41,592 nt of DNA from Bacteroides_E sp964528875 (GTDB taxonomy: Bacteria > Bacteroidota > Bacteroidia > Bacteroidales > Bacteroidaceae), in assembly GCA_964528875.1 (NCBI GenBank), contig CAZGUI010000017.1, positions 1 to 41,592 on the forward strand, in the 5' to 3' direction. Below the pieces are notes generated by a model. It searched no databases and had not been told where the DNA came from. It was given only the letters and a program-made list of their open reading frames with translations. Positions 34,132-41,592 of this stretch are shown in pieces. Position 1 is the stretch's first letter. Every line of letters starts with the position of its first letter. Position numbers and translations under genes: made by a program.

Positions 34132-36588
34132 ATGAAGACAGTAATTATTGGAGGAGTAGCAGGAGGAGCAACGGCAGCTGCTAGACTTAGAAGATTAGAT
34201 GAACAAGGTGAAATAGTACTTTTTGAGAGAGGAGGATATGTTTCGTATGCCAACTGTGGTTTACCTTATTACATAGGAGGAGTGATATCTGATAGAGAAC
34301 GCCTGTTTTTACAGACAGTGGAGGGCTTTTCTTCAAAGTATGCTGTTGATGCCAGAGTTTATTCTGAAGTGCAGTCCATTGACTCTAAGAGCAAGAGTAT
34401 TTCAGTAAAGAATCTGCAAACAGGTGAAGAGTATGTTGAGTCTTACGATAAATTGATTTTATCTACCGGAGCTTCACCTAGAAAATTAAATATTGAAGGG
34501 AGTGATGATACACGTATTTTTACCTTACGTGATGTAACTGACACTGATCATATCAAGAACTATATCAACGAACATAATCCTAAACGAGCAGTTGTAGTTG
34601 GTGCCGGTTTTATTGGATTAGAAATGGTTGAAAGTCTACATGAATTAGGCATAGAGGTTGATGTGATTCAACGCGAAGATCAAATTATGTTGCCCCTGGA
34701 TATTCCTATGGCTCAGTTAGTTCAAAAAACATTGTCCGATAACCAAGTAGAGGTTTATTTAGATGATGAAGTCAACCGATTTGAAAATTTAGGGACTACA
34801 CTCAAGTTGCATTTGAAGAGTGGTAAAACGCTTACTGCGGATTTAGTTATTGTAAGCATTGGCGTACAACCCGAGACCTCTTTAGCAAAAAGTGCAGGTT
34901 TAGCACTAGGGGATAGGGGTGGAATTAAAGTTGATGAATACATGCAAACCTCCAATGAGGATATTTATGCGGTTGGAGATGTGATAGAGGTGTTTAATCC
35001 TGTTATTAATCAATATTCACTTATACCTCTTGCAGGTCCTGCAAATAAGCAGGGTCGTATTGTAGCAGATAATGTGGTTTATGGGAAAAAGTCCACTTAC
35101 AAAGGCTCCATAGGTACATCTATTGCTAAGATTTTTGACCTTACTGTAGCTGCTGCCGGAGCAAATTCTAAGCTGCTAAAGATGTGTAACATTGACTACT
35201 ATGAGTCGTACATTCATGGTACCTCCAACGCTTCATATTATCCCGGATCATTACCTTTTACACTTAAAACAATCTTCTCAAAAACAGACGGAAAACTTCT
35301 AGGTGCCCAAGTAGTGGGATATGATGGGGTAACCAATGTTGTTGATTTGATGGCTGAGGCTATACGAAGAGGAGATACGGTGTACGATTTGCAGGAAATA
35401 GAGCATGCTTATGCGCCACCTTATGCCTCTGCTAAGCATACGGTAAATATTGCAGGTTATGTAGGTCAAAATGTGTTAGAGGGTATTTTGAAAACAAAAC
35501 AGTGGGATGAATATTTAAATTCAGATAAATCTCAATACGTGGTAGTTGATGTGCGTACGGAAAGTGAGTTTGAAATGGGACATGTTAAGGGTGCTCTTAA
35601 TATTCCGGTATCGGAAATGCGTAATCGTCTAGATGAAATTCCTAAAGACAAAACACTTTTACTTTATTGTGCTGTGGGTTATAATGGTTATTTAGCCTCA
35701 CAGATATTAAAAGCCAATGATTACAAAGAGGTGTATAACTTATCGGGTGGCTATCGTCTTTATTTATCAGCAACACAAAAACATTATCATCGAGTTATGA
35801 ATGAGAAAAAAGAGAACCAATCGACAGTGCCTTTGGCCTCTAAGCGTGAAGAAATTATATCTATTGATGCTAGAGGACTTACTTGTCCCGGACCGGTTAT
35901 GCAGTTGAAGAAAAACTATGATTTAATGGGTGATGGAGATCAATTAGAGATTCAAGTAACAGATCAAGCTTTTGGTCAGGACTTAACTAGTTGGAGCAAT
36001 ATGGTTGGAGCTAATGTGTTGAGCATAGATAAATCAGGTGGAACTATTACTGCTCGTATTGAAAAACCCGGAAAAAAGAAAGAGCAAGAAAATGAACCTG
36101 TTGTAGTTCAACAAACTATAGATAGTCAAACAATGATTGTTTTTAGTGATGATATGGATAAGGCTTTAGCTTCTTTTGTTATTGCTAATGGTGCTGCAGC
36201 CGCCGGTAAAAAAGTAACTCTGTTTTTTACTTTTTGGGGATTAAATATCATAAAGAAAGTAGATAAACCCAAAGTAAAAAAAGATATTTGGGGTAAAATG
36301 TTTGGAATGATGTTACCTTCCAGTAGCAAAAAATTGAAGATTTCACAGATGAATATGGGAGGCTTAGGTAGTAAGATGATGCGCATGGTTATGAAGAAAA
36401 AGAATGTGGAAACCTTGGAAAATATGATGCAACAGGCTAAGGATAATGGAGTTGAATTTATTGCTTGCTCCATGTCAATGGATGTTATGGGAATTGCATC
36501 CGAAGAATTGATGGATGGCGTAACCATTGCAGGAGTTGCTGCTTACCTTGAGAGAGCTAATAAAGCCAACGTGAATTTATTTATATAA
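34132..36588 (+). CDS. CoA-disulfide reductase fused to rhodanese, TusA and DsrE domains
   Basis: An 818-residue four-domain protein for sulfur or thiol handling in the cytoplasm. Residues 1-450 form an FAD/NAD(P)H disulfide oxidoreductase: GGVAGGATAAARLRR binds FAD and SYANCGLPYY carries the single redox Cys42 of CoA-disulfide/NADH oxidases. Residues about 465-555 are a rhodanese with Cys513 in LYCAVGYNGY. Residues about 577-650 are TusA/SirA-like with the LTCPGP motif (Cys585). Residues about 665-818 are DsrE-like with Cys779 in IACSMSMD. Each domain keeps its active Cys, so persulfide sulfur could be passed from domain to domain, which is inference. A MarR-type regulator follows after 49 bases. 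Confidence 0.93.
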   Translation: MKTVIIGGVAGGATAAARLRRLDEQGEIVLFERGGYVSYANCGLPYYIGGVISDRERLFLQTVEGFSSKYAVDARVYSEVQSIDSKSKSISVKNLQTGEEYVESYDKLILSTGASPRKLNIEGSDDTRIFTLRDVTDTDHIKNYINEHNPKRAVVVGAGFIGLEMVESLHELGIEVDVIQREDQIMLPLDIPMAQLVQKTLSDNQVEVYLDDEVNRFENLGTTLKLHLKSGKTLTADLVIVSIGVQPETSLAKSAGLALGDRGGIKVDEYMQTSNEDIYAVGDVIEVFNPVINQYSLIPLAGPANKQGRIVADNVVYGKKSTYKGSIGTSIAKIFDLTVAAAGANSKLLKMCNIDYYESYIHGTSNASYYPGSLPFTLKTIFSKTDGKLLGAQVVGYDGVTNVVDLMAEAIRRGDTVYDLQEIEHAYAPPYASAKHTVNIAGYVGQNVLEGILKTKQWDEYLNSDKSQYVVVDVRTESEFEMGHVKGALNIPVSEMRNRLDEIPKDKTLLLYCAVGYNGYLASQILKANDYKEVYNLSGGYRLYLSATQKHYHRVMNEKKENQSTVPLASKREEIISIDARGLTCPGPVMQLKKNYDLMGDGDQLEIQVTDQAFGQDLTSWSNMVGANVLSIDKSGGTITARIEKPGKKKEQENEPVVVQQTIDSQTMIVFSDDMDKALASFVIANGAAAAGKKVTLFFTFWGLNIIKKVDKPKVKKDIWGKMFGMMLPSSSKKLKISQMNMGGLGSKMMRMVMKKKNVETLENMMQQAKDNGVEFIACSMSMDVMGIASEELMDGVTIAGVAAYLERANKANVNLFI

Positions 36589-36637
36589 ATCAACAGAGAA
36601 TGATCTGTGTGTTTAAGAATTAAAAAGAAGAGATAAG

Positions 36638-37036
36638 ATGAATCAACAAGAACAGAAAACTAAACTGTGCATATTAAGAGATATATTTAGGGCTATTAGA
36701 GAATGTGAAATCAATTTTCAAGAAAAATACGATTTATGCTTAAATGAAGGAATGGCACTTTGTTCACTAAACAAAAAAGGAAAAATAACCTCTAGTGAGC
36801 TTGCTGAATGTTTAGGTCTGACTAATTCTAATACCTCTAAAGTCATCCGATCCATTGAGGAAAAAGGATTGATTAGTCGTATTATGGGGAAAACAGATAA
36901 GCGAAATATGTATTTTGAAATCTCTAAAGCAGGTATTCAGAAGTTGGAAGAAATCAATGGTGCTGAATCTGAAATAGAGTCTGTTTTGTCTTTTATTTAT
37001 GCCACAAAAGGAGAGAAAACAATTAGTGTTTTATAG
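36638..37036 (+). CDS. MarR-family transcriptional regulator
   Basis: A 132-residue winged-helix protein, a little short for the family. The DNA-binding part is residues 45-105: KITSSELAECLGLTNSNTSK is the helix-turn-helix and LISRIMGKTDKRNMYFEISK the wing. The N-terminal helix region carries several Cys (residues 11, 23, 33, 42 and 54), so thiol or persulfide sensing would fit its place behind the CoA-disulfide reductase, but this is only suggested by context. It is probably co-transcribed with that gene and may regulate it. Confidence 0.85.
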   Translation: MNQQEQKTKLCILRDIFRAIRECEINFQEKYDLCLNEGMALCSLNKKGKITSSELAECLGLTNSNTSKVIRSIEEKGLISRIMGKTDKRNMYFEISKAGIQKLEEINGAESEIESVLSFIYATKGEKTISVL

Positions 37037-37113
37037 ACCTGAATGAGGTAAGAAATGCTCATAAACTGCAAGTGGCTGTGAAGCCGTTAAACCAAGGTTC
37101 TTTTCTTCTTTTG

Positions 37114-37194
37114 TCGGTCTAGGACCTAAGCCCCCTCGGTCTAGGACCGAACACCCTTCAGTCCTAGACCGAAGGATGCTCGGTCCTAGACCTA
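37114..37194. repeat. Array of four 15-bp palindromes at 22-bp spacing (locus 2)
   Basis: TCGGTCTAGGACCTA at 37114-37128, TCGGTCTAGGACCGA at 37136-37150, TCAGTCCTAGACCGA at 37158-37172 and TCGGTCCTAGACCTA at 37180-37194; starts are exactly 22 bases apart. The first two are in opposite orientation to the last two, so copies two and three can fold into one 15-bp hairpin. A 21-base stretch around copy three (37152-37172) is identical to locus 1 (16482-16502). Confidence 0.9.
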
Positions 37195-37271
37195 TAATTT
37201 TTACTCTTAAATTCAAGTGTGAATTTTGAGTTTTTGAAGAAGAAACGAAGAAAAGGAAAGATCTGAATAGG

Positions 37272-37318
37272 CATTAAAAAAAACCTACTTTACCGGAGTA
37301 AATAGGTCTTTTTTAATG
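37272..37318 (+). terminator. Terminator after the MarR gene
   Basis: A long, mostly perfect stem: 37272-37293 (CATTAAAAAA..CCTACTTTAC) with 37298-37318, loop CGGA, with T-rich bases in the 3' arm. It separates the MarR unit from the BCCT unit. Confidence 0.8.
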
Positions 37319-37426
37319 TCTATTTTTGTTTGATTTATTTGTTCAAGAATGAATGGTTTGTGAAGAACTGAAGTAAGGAAAAAATAAATTTAACAAAGAT
37401 TAAAAAAGGAGTCTTCTTAAATTTTA

Positions 37427-37434
37427 TATCTTTG
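37427..37434 (+). promoter_or_regulatory. -7 box upstream of the BCCT leader
   Basis: TATCTTTG matches TAnnTTTG. If used, it gives a 5' untranslated leader of about 265 bases. The -33 element is weak. Confidence 0.45.
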
Positions 37435-37439
37435 TACAC

Positions 37440-37704
37440 AGTTTTGGAGAATCCAGAGCTACTTAGGTTTGTTTTTTTGTTATAACTCTTTGATGCAACC
37501 TAGGTCCTTTTTGAAAATCTTATATAGCCCTTTGTTATATTAAATTGGGTCACTCCAATGTTGCGGCTATTAGGGTGTACACAGCAAAACCTACATCTGA
37601 ATATTTGCTCTGACTGGAGTTGATGTTTTAACCGGTTATAAGCTATTGAGCCTGATTTTTTATGTGCTTAATTTTTTACACCCTTTAAACTCAATCGTTT
37701 AATA
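37440..37704 (+). promoter_or_regulatory. Candidate structured 5' leader of the BCCT gene
   Basis: CTTAGGTT pairs with AACCTAGG (about 37463-37506). ACTCCA (37552-37557) pairs with TGGAGT (37616-37621), and AGGGTGTA (37572-37579) pairs with TACACCCT (37677-37684); the latter two cross, as in a pseudoknot. TAACCGGTTA at 37629-37638 is a perfect palindrome. No known riboswitch was recognised. Confidence 0.35.
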
Positions 37705-39720
37705 ATGAGTAATTTAATTGGAAAAATTAAAAGGAAATTACCTTTTGAAACCACATTTACAAAGTCGGTAGCTTTACCTGGTCTGTTAGTCATACTTTCC
37801 ATTTCTATTTATTGTCTATTCTTTCCTTCGGAAGCTAATGTTTTATTAACTTCAATTCAAGCTTATTTCTTTAAAAACTTGAGCTGGATTTATGTGCTTA
37901 TTGTAACATTACTAATCCTTTTTTTAATAATCATAGCTTTAAGCAAATTAGGAAATATTCGTTTAGGTGCTGATAACTCTAAACCTAAATATAGTTTTTT
38001 CTCATGGATTGCAATGCTTTTTGCCGCAGGAATGGGAATCGGATTGATGTATTTTGGAGTTGCCGAAACCATCTCTCATTACGCCCATCCTGCCATTGAA
38101 GACACTATGTTACGTGCAAAAGAAGCACAATTATATACTTTCTTTCATTGGGGGATACACGCATGGGCCATTTATGCGGTGATGGGACTTGTTTTGGCTT
38201 ATTTTGCACATCGTTATAAATTACCTTTAGCCATTCGAAGTGGTTTATATCCTATTTTGAAAGATAAGATACACGGCCCGGTAGGGAATATTATTGATAC
38301 GTTTGCATTATGCAGTACTTTCTTTGGTATAGCCACTACTTTAGGATTTGGAGTAGTTCAATTAAATGCCGGATTAAAAAGTATAGGTCTTGTTTCGGAG
38401 GTTAGTTTTGGTTTTCAAGCCATTATTGTAATTGTTGTAATGGGGATTGCTATGCTTTCGGCTCTTTCAGGAGTGGATAAAGGAGTAAAAAGATTGAGTG
38501 AGTTGAACTTATCTCTAGCTTTTATTTTAATGGTTTTTGTGCTTATTATGGGCCCAACGATCTATATCTTAAGCACTTTTAGCGAAGGAATAGGATATTA
38601 TATTAGTAGCTTAACCCATCTTACCTTTAATACCTTTGCTTATGAGTCAGAAGCTCAGGAGTGGTTTTCCGGTTGGACCATTATGTATTGGGCCTGGTGG
38701 ATTTCATGGGCTCCATTTGTGGGGTTGTTTATTGCTAGAATATCAAAAGGACGCACCATCCGAGAGTTTATTGTAGCAGTACTGCTTGTTCCTTCTCTTT
38801 TTAACTTTTTATGGATGACCGTTTTTGGTAGTAGTGCTGTATGGATTGACAAATTTGTAGGTAATGGAGCTTTAAGTAAGATGTCAGAGAGTACAGATAC
38901 TCTATTGTTTCAATTTTTTGAATATTTTCCTTTAACTCCTGTTCTCAATATATTAGCCATTGTGATGATTGCCGTATTTTTTGTTACCTCTGCTGATTCA
39001 GGTATTTTGGTGATGAATAGCATAGCTTCGGGAGATAAAAGACATACCCCTAAGTGGCAAAATGTGTTCTGGGGGATTCTTTTAATTATTCTTTCACTTA
39101 CACTTTTACGATCCGGAGGTTTACCTTCACTGCAAACTATGACTTTAATCTCTGCTCTTCCTTTTGGTTTAATCATGTTATTGCTTTGCTACTGTTTGTG
39201 GAAGGCTCTTCAGATAGATCATCTGTTTCATAATACTAAATTACCTTATGGTAGTAGTGCGTGGGACGGTTATAACTGGAAAGAGAAATTGAATAGAATA
39301 TTTACTTTTTCTGAAAAAGAAGAGGTGAAAACATTCATTAATCATACTGTGAAAAATGCTTTTAAAGAATTAAAAGAGGAACTGGATTTGAATAATATTG
39401 ATGCAGAGATTATAGAAGGGAAAAACACCTCATTATCATTAGAACTTTTTATTCGACACGACAAAATTCGCAATTTTCGTTATGGAGTAGTTGCTGAACC
39501 TCAATCCATATCCGATTATTTAATTGAAGACGACAACACTCCTCAGATTGATGTAGAGAAAGCTTATATTCCTATAACCTATTTTAATGATGGAAGGAAG
39601 GGAAACAACATTCAGTATATGACTAAAAATGAGGTGATTGTGGATGTATTAAGAGAGTATGAGCGTTTCATCAGTTTAATTTCAGATGATAAAAACGAAT
39701 TACTTGTTATTGACAGATAA
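37705..39720 (+). CDS. BCCT-family betaine/choline/carnitine transporter
   Basis: A 671-residue inner-membrane transporter with about 12 hydrophobic helices in residues 20-500. The glycine stretch GMGIGLMYFGVAETISHY (around 108-125) and the tryptophan-rich signature YWAWWISWAPFVGLFIARIS (around 330-350) define the BCCT family. The GMGIG form rather than GMGMG is typical of proton-coupled members such as choline transporters. The long C-terminal cytoplasmic part (about 505-671) resembles that of BetT, where it senses osmotic state. The substrate is probably a quaternary ammonium compound such as choline or betaine; no metabolic enzymes for these lie nearby. It may be controlled through its long leader. 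Confidence 0.92.
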   Translation: MSNLIGKIKRKLPFETTFTKSVALPGLLVILSISIYCLFFPSEANVLLTSIQAYFFKNLSWIYVLIVTLLILFLIIIALSKLGNIRLGADNSKPKYSFFSWIAMLFAAGMGIGLMYFGVAETISHYAHPAIEDTMLRAKEAQLYTFFHWGIHAWAIYAVMGLVLAYFAHRYKLPLAIRSGLYPILKDKIHGPVGNIIDTFALCSTFFGIATTLGFGVVQLNAGLKSIGLVSEVSFGFQAIIVIVVMGIAMLSALSGVDKGVKRLSELNLSLAFILMVFVLIMGPTIYILSTFSEGIGYYISSLTHLTFNTFAYESEAQEWFSGWTIMYWAWWISWAPFVGLFIARISKGRTIREFIVAVLLVPSLFNFLWMTVFGSSAVWIDKFVGNGALSKMSESTDTLLFQFFEYFPLTPVLNILAIVMIAVFFVTSADSGILVMNSIASGDKRHTPKWQNVFWGILLIILSLTLLRSGGLPSLQTMTLISALPFGLIMLLLCYCLWKALQIDHLFHNTKLPYGSSAWDGYNWKEKLNRIFTFSEKEEVKTFINHTVKNAFKELKEELDLNNIDAEIIEGKNTSLSLELFIRHDKIRNFRYGVVAEPQSISDYLIEDDNTPQIDVEKAYIPITYFNDGRKGNNIQYMTKNEVIVDVLREYERFISLISDDKNELLVIDR

Positions 39721-39875
39721 AAAACGTCTCATATATTCTTGAAAATCTAAGGATTAGATTCTATTAAGTATTTCAAGTCCTAAAAAGAGGTTTGTAATTA
39801 TTTGTTGTTTATATTTACAATAAGAGGATTTCTTTCTCCAGTGGTAAAAATAATAGTCAATTAAAATAAAAATCT

Positions 39876-40745
39876 ATGAGAAACAAAGTGGTTGGTATTG
39901 GAGAGGTTTTATGGGATATCTTTCCGGAAGGGAAGAAGTTAGGAGGTGCCCCGGCAAATTTTGCTTATCACATGGCTCAGTTAGGGTTAGATAGTGCCGT
40001 AGTTAGCGCTATAGGTAATGATAAGCTTGGGGATGAGATTATTGAGGAATTTGATCGTAAATATATTACCTATCACTTAGATAAAACGCCCTATCCCACA
40101 GGTACAGTGAATGTAGAAGTAGATCAGCAGGGAATACCTCAATACATAATCACAGAAAATGTAGCATGGGATAACATTCACTATACTTCTACGCTGAAAA
40201 AGCTGGCATATGCTACCTGTTGTGTCTCTTTTGGTTCGTTATCTCAGCGTTCTGAAGTATCCAGAAACACGATCTGGTGTTTTTTAGATGATATGGAGGA
40301 GGATACCTATCGGATTTTAGATATCAATTTGAGACAGCACTTTTACTCTAAAGAAATATTAGATGAGTCTTTTAATCGGTGTAACGTATTGAAATTGAAC
40401 GAGGAAGAGTTGCTGGTTGTTAGTGAAATGTATAATGTTGAGGGTAACTTTAAGGAGAAATGTAGGGAATTACTCGTTCATTACGGATGGAAATTAATAA
40501 TATTAACTTGTGGTGAGGAAGGTAGTTGGCTTTTTACTGCTGACAAGGGTTTATTCAGAGAAACTCCTAAAGTAGAGGTGATTGACACGGTAGGTGCAGG
40601 AGATTCTTTTACCGCCTCGCTTTTTGCTGCAATATTAAAAGGGTATGCCTTAGATGAGGCTCATCGCCTAGCTGTAGATGTTTCAGCCTATGTATGTACT
40701 CAATCGGGAGCTATGCCCAGACTACCAAGTCATTTAATGATCTGA
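39876..40745 (+). CDS. PfkB-family sugar kinase (fructokinase-like)
   Basis: A 289-residue ribokinase-fold kinase. The N-terminal GIGEVLWDIFPEGKKLGGAPANFAYH (split at residues 7-20 and 21-31) contains the GGAPANFA sugar-binding motif usual in fructokinases. The C-terminal ATP/catalytic signature DTVGAGDSFTAS has the catalytic Asp of GAGD near residue 242. It probably phosphorylates fructose or a related sugar. A stand-alone gene, 155 bases after the BCCT transporter; a promoter is not obvious (TATATTTA at 39810-39817 is one base off the -7 box). Confidence 0.9.
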   Translation: MRNKVVGIGEVLWDIFPEGKKLGGAPANFAYHMAQLGLDSAVVSAIGNDKLGDEIIEEFDRKYITYHLDKTPYPTGTVNVEVDQQGIPQYIITENVAWDNIHYTSTLKKLAYATCCVSFGSLSQRSEVSRNTIWCFLDDMEEDTYRILDINLRQHFYSKEILDESFNRCNVLKLNEEELLVVSEMYNVEGNFKEKCRELLVHYGWKLIILTCGEEGSWLFTADKGLFRETPKVEVIDTVGAGDSFTASLFAAILKGYALDEAHRLAVDVSAYVCTQSGAMPRLPSHLMI

Positions 40746-40818
40746 AATAAAATAATTACATCTTAATATTTGTAGAATAATCCTACCTTTACTCTTAAAT
40801 AAAAGACTAAATATATCA

Positions 40819-41466
40819 ATGCAGAAAAAGCAGAAAGAATTAACGTGTGTAGATTGTGGTACACAAAACTGTAAATTCAAAGTTCGGACATATCCTGAGT
40901 TTTGTCCTACCACGAATCTAGATCAAAAGGACTTGGATTGGGCGTTGGAGCGTTATGATGAAGATAACAACCATAATATAATGACCGCTAGTGCTGAAGT
41001 GGAATACGAGGGCTATGGAAGACTAACCCGTGTGGAGGAAATTATGGAGTTTGCACGTAAAATAAACGCAAAGAAAATTGGTATTGCCAATTGCATCGGA
41101 CTAATGAATGAGGCTCGTATTTTTGCACGTATTTTAAGACAGAATGGTTTTGAACCTTATTCCATAATTTGTAAGGTTGGATCAGTGGATAAATCCTCTA
41201 TAGGTATTGCTAAAGAGTGTGAGAATATAGGTGCAGCAATGTGTAATCCTATATTACAAGCCCGATTGCTCAATAAAGTCAAAACAGACTTAAATGTAGT
41301 GATAGGTCTTTGCGTTGGACACGACAGTTTGTTTTATAAATATTCTGATGCTTATGCTACTACACTGGTTACTAAAGATAGAGTAACAGGGCATAATCCT
41401 GCTGCAGTATTATATACAGCCAACTCCTATTATAAAAAGAAGTTAGAAGGGGAGGGTAAAGAGTAA
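40819..41466 (+). CDS. DUF1847 Cys-rich protein
   Basis: A 215-residue protein of the DUF1847 family, function unknown. The N-terminus has a Cys cluster, CVDCGTQNCKF, then FCPT around residue 29, suggesting a bound metal or iron-sulfur centre. More Cys are spread through the rest (ANCIGLMNEARIFA, IICKVGS, AKECENIGAAMCNPI, GLCVGHDSLF). The repeated alternation of helix and strand suggests a Rossmann-like fold. It is cytoplasmic by appearance. Its stop is only a few bases before the first unit of the CRISPR array; there is no sign that it is a Cas protein. Confidence 0.8.
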   Translation: MQKKQKELTCVDCGTQNCKFKVRTYPEFCPTTNLDQKDLDWALERYDEDNNHNIMTASAEVEYEGYGRLTRVEEIMEFARKINAKKIGIANCIGLMNEARIFARILRQNGFEPYSIICKVGSVDKSSIGIAKECENIGAAMCNPILQARLLNKVKTDLNVVIGLCVGHDSLFYKYSDAYATTLVTKDRVTGHNPAAVLYTANSYYKKKLEGEGKE

Positions 41467-41470
41467 TTAG

Positions 41471-41592
41471 TCTATGTTTTACTGCTAATTTATATCTTTA
41501 AGGTATTAATTACAACATGATCTGAACAAGACAGCAGTCAAGTACGTTGTAATTAGCTTACAATTTATATCTTTAAGGTATTAATTACAACA
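41471..41592 (+). CRISPR. Edge of a CRISPR array, type II-C-like 47-nt repeat
   Basis: A 47-base repeat at 41546-41592 starts GTTGTAATTAGCTTAC and ends TAATTACAACA, with complementary ends (GTTGTAATTA/TAATTACAAC). Its last 31 bases occur identically at 41487-41517. The 16 bases before that (41471-41486) do not match, so the first repeat is 5'-truncated. The 28 bases between (41518-41545) are a spacer. The repeat resembles remembered type II-C repeats of Bacteroides (GTTGT.ATT.GCTT.CAA). TATCTTTA in the repeat (41493-41500 and 41568-41575) is one base off the -7 box, so each repeat may drive its own crRNA. The array continues past the right edge; no cas gene is in the window. Confidence 0.8.

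Larger units (their letters stand above)
37037..37704. other. Long intergenic region: palindrome array, terminator and BCCT leader
   Basis: The 668-bp gap holds, in order, four 22-bp-spaced palindromes (37114-37194), a long hairpin terminator (37272-37318), a -7 box (37427-37434) and a leader of about 265 bases before the BCCT gene with several complementary segments. No reading frame of note. Confidence 0.6.

Noticed and set aside
39738..39777. Hairpin after the BCCT gene (CTTGAAA/TTTCAAG around AATCTA/TAGATT)
   Set aside because: The stems are AT-rich with no T tract, so a terminator could not be supported.
40819..41466. DUF1847 protein as a CRISPR-associated gene
   Set aside because: It adjoins the array but resembles no Cas family; arrays of this type usually have cas genes on one side only, here presumably the right.

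Overview
The window is a low-GC stretch of chromosome from a member of the Bacteroidales (phylum Bacteroidota), probably a host-associated or fermentative anaerobe. Evidence: many upstream regions carry the Bacteroidota-type -7 box TAnnTTTG, a few with a TTTG/TTG -33 element 19-20 bp upstream; glutamine synthetase is the large type III enzyme; there is a linked pyrB-pyrI pair; and several proteins belong to families typical of the phylum (M49 dipeptidyl peptidase III, DUF5686, LA_2272-type repeat protein, PorT-like beta-barrel). No rRNA or tRNA gene was seen.

Layout. 1-6365: 3' part of dipeptidyl peptidase III, a HEAT-like DNA alkylation repair protein, a Fur regulator joined to purA, a YugP-type zinc metallopeptidase and an RNase Z-like metallo-hydrolase. 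6489-9971: hisS and groES-groEL. 10222-12371: gmd-fcl, which make GDP-L-fucose. 12456-16327: acyl-CoA synthetase, a secreted 16-residue-repeat protein and an AraC regulator. 16712-20307 (minus): pyrB-pyrI-beta-barrel protein-glyA. 20552-25348: a tightly packed run of penicillin-binding protein 1A, a folK-kdsB fusion and a catalytically defective M16 peptidase. 25445-26614: a secreted 23-residue MORN-repeat protein. 26962-30893 (minus): Crp/Fnr regulator plus DMT exporter, and glnA. 31073-33280: DUF5686 outer-membrane protein. 33332-33789: a wrecked catalase gene. 34132-37036: a four-domain CoA-disulfide reductase/rhodanese/TusA/DsrE protein with a MarR regulator. 37705-41466: BCCT transporter, PfkB sugar kinase and a DUF1847 protein. 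41471-41592: the first repeats of a CRISPR array that runs off the right edge.

Most genes are housekeeping: envelope building (PBP1A, KdsB for Kdo/LPS, GDP-fucose), nucleotide and one-carbon metabolism (PurA, PyrBI, GlyA, FolK), translation and folding (HisS, GroESL) and nitrogen assimilation (GlnA). The accessory interest is in the gaps. The right edge holds a 47-nt repeat like the type II-C repeats of Bacteroides; its first copy has lost the 5' third but keeps a promoter-like -7 box. Two intergenic sites carry strictly 22-bp-spaced copies of a GC-rich 15-bp palindrome. The catalase remnant has a frameshift, an internal deletion, stops and a replaced catalytic His. The BCCT transporter has a long, possibly folded 5' leader, and groESL has a -24-like TGGCACG element with upstream TGTCAG repeats.

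All family assignments come from reading the sequence and remembered family motifs; no search was run.
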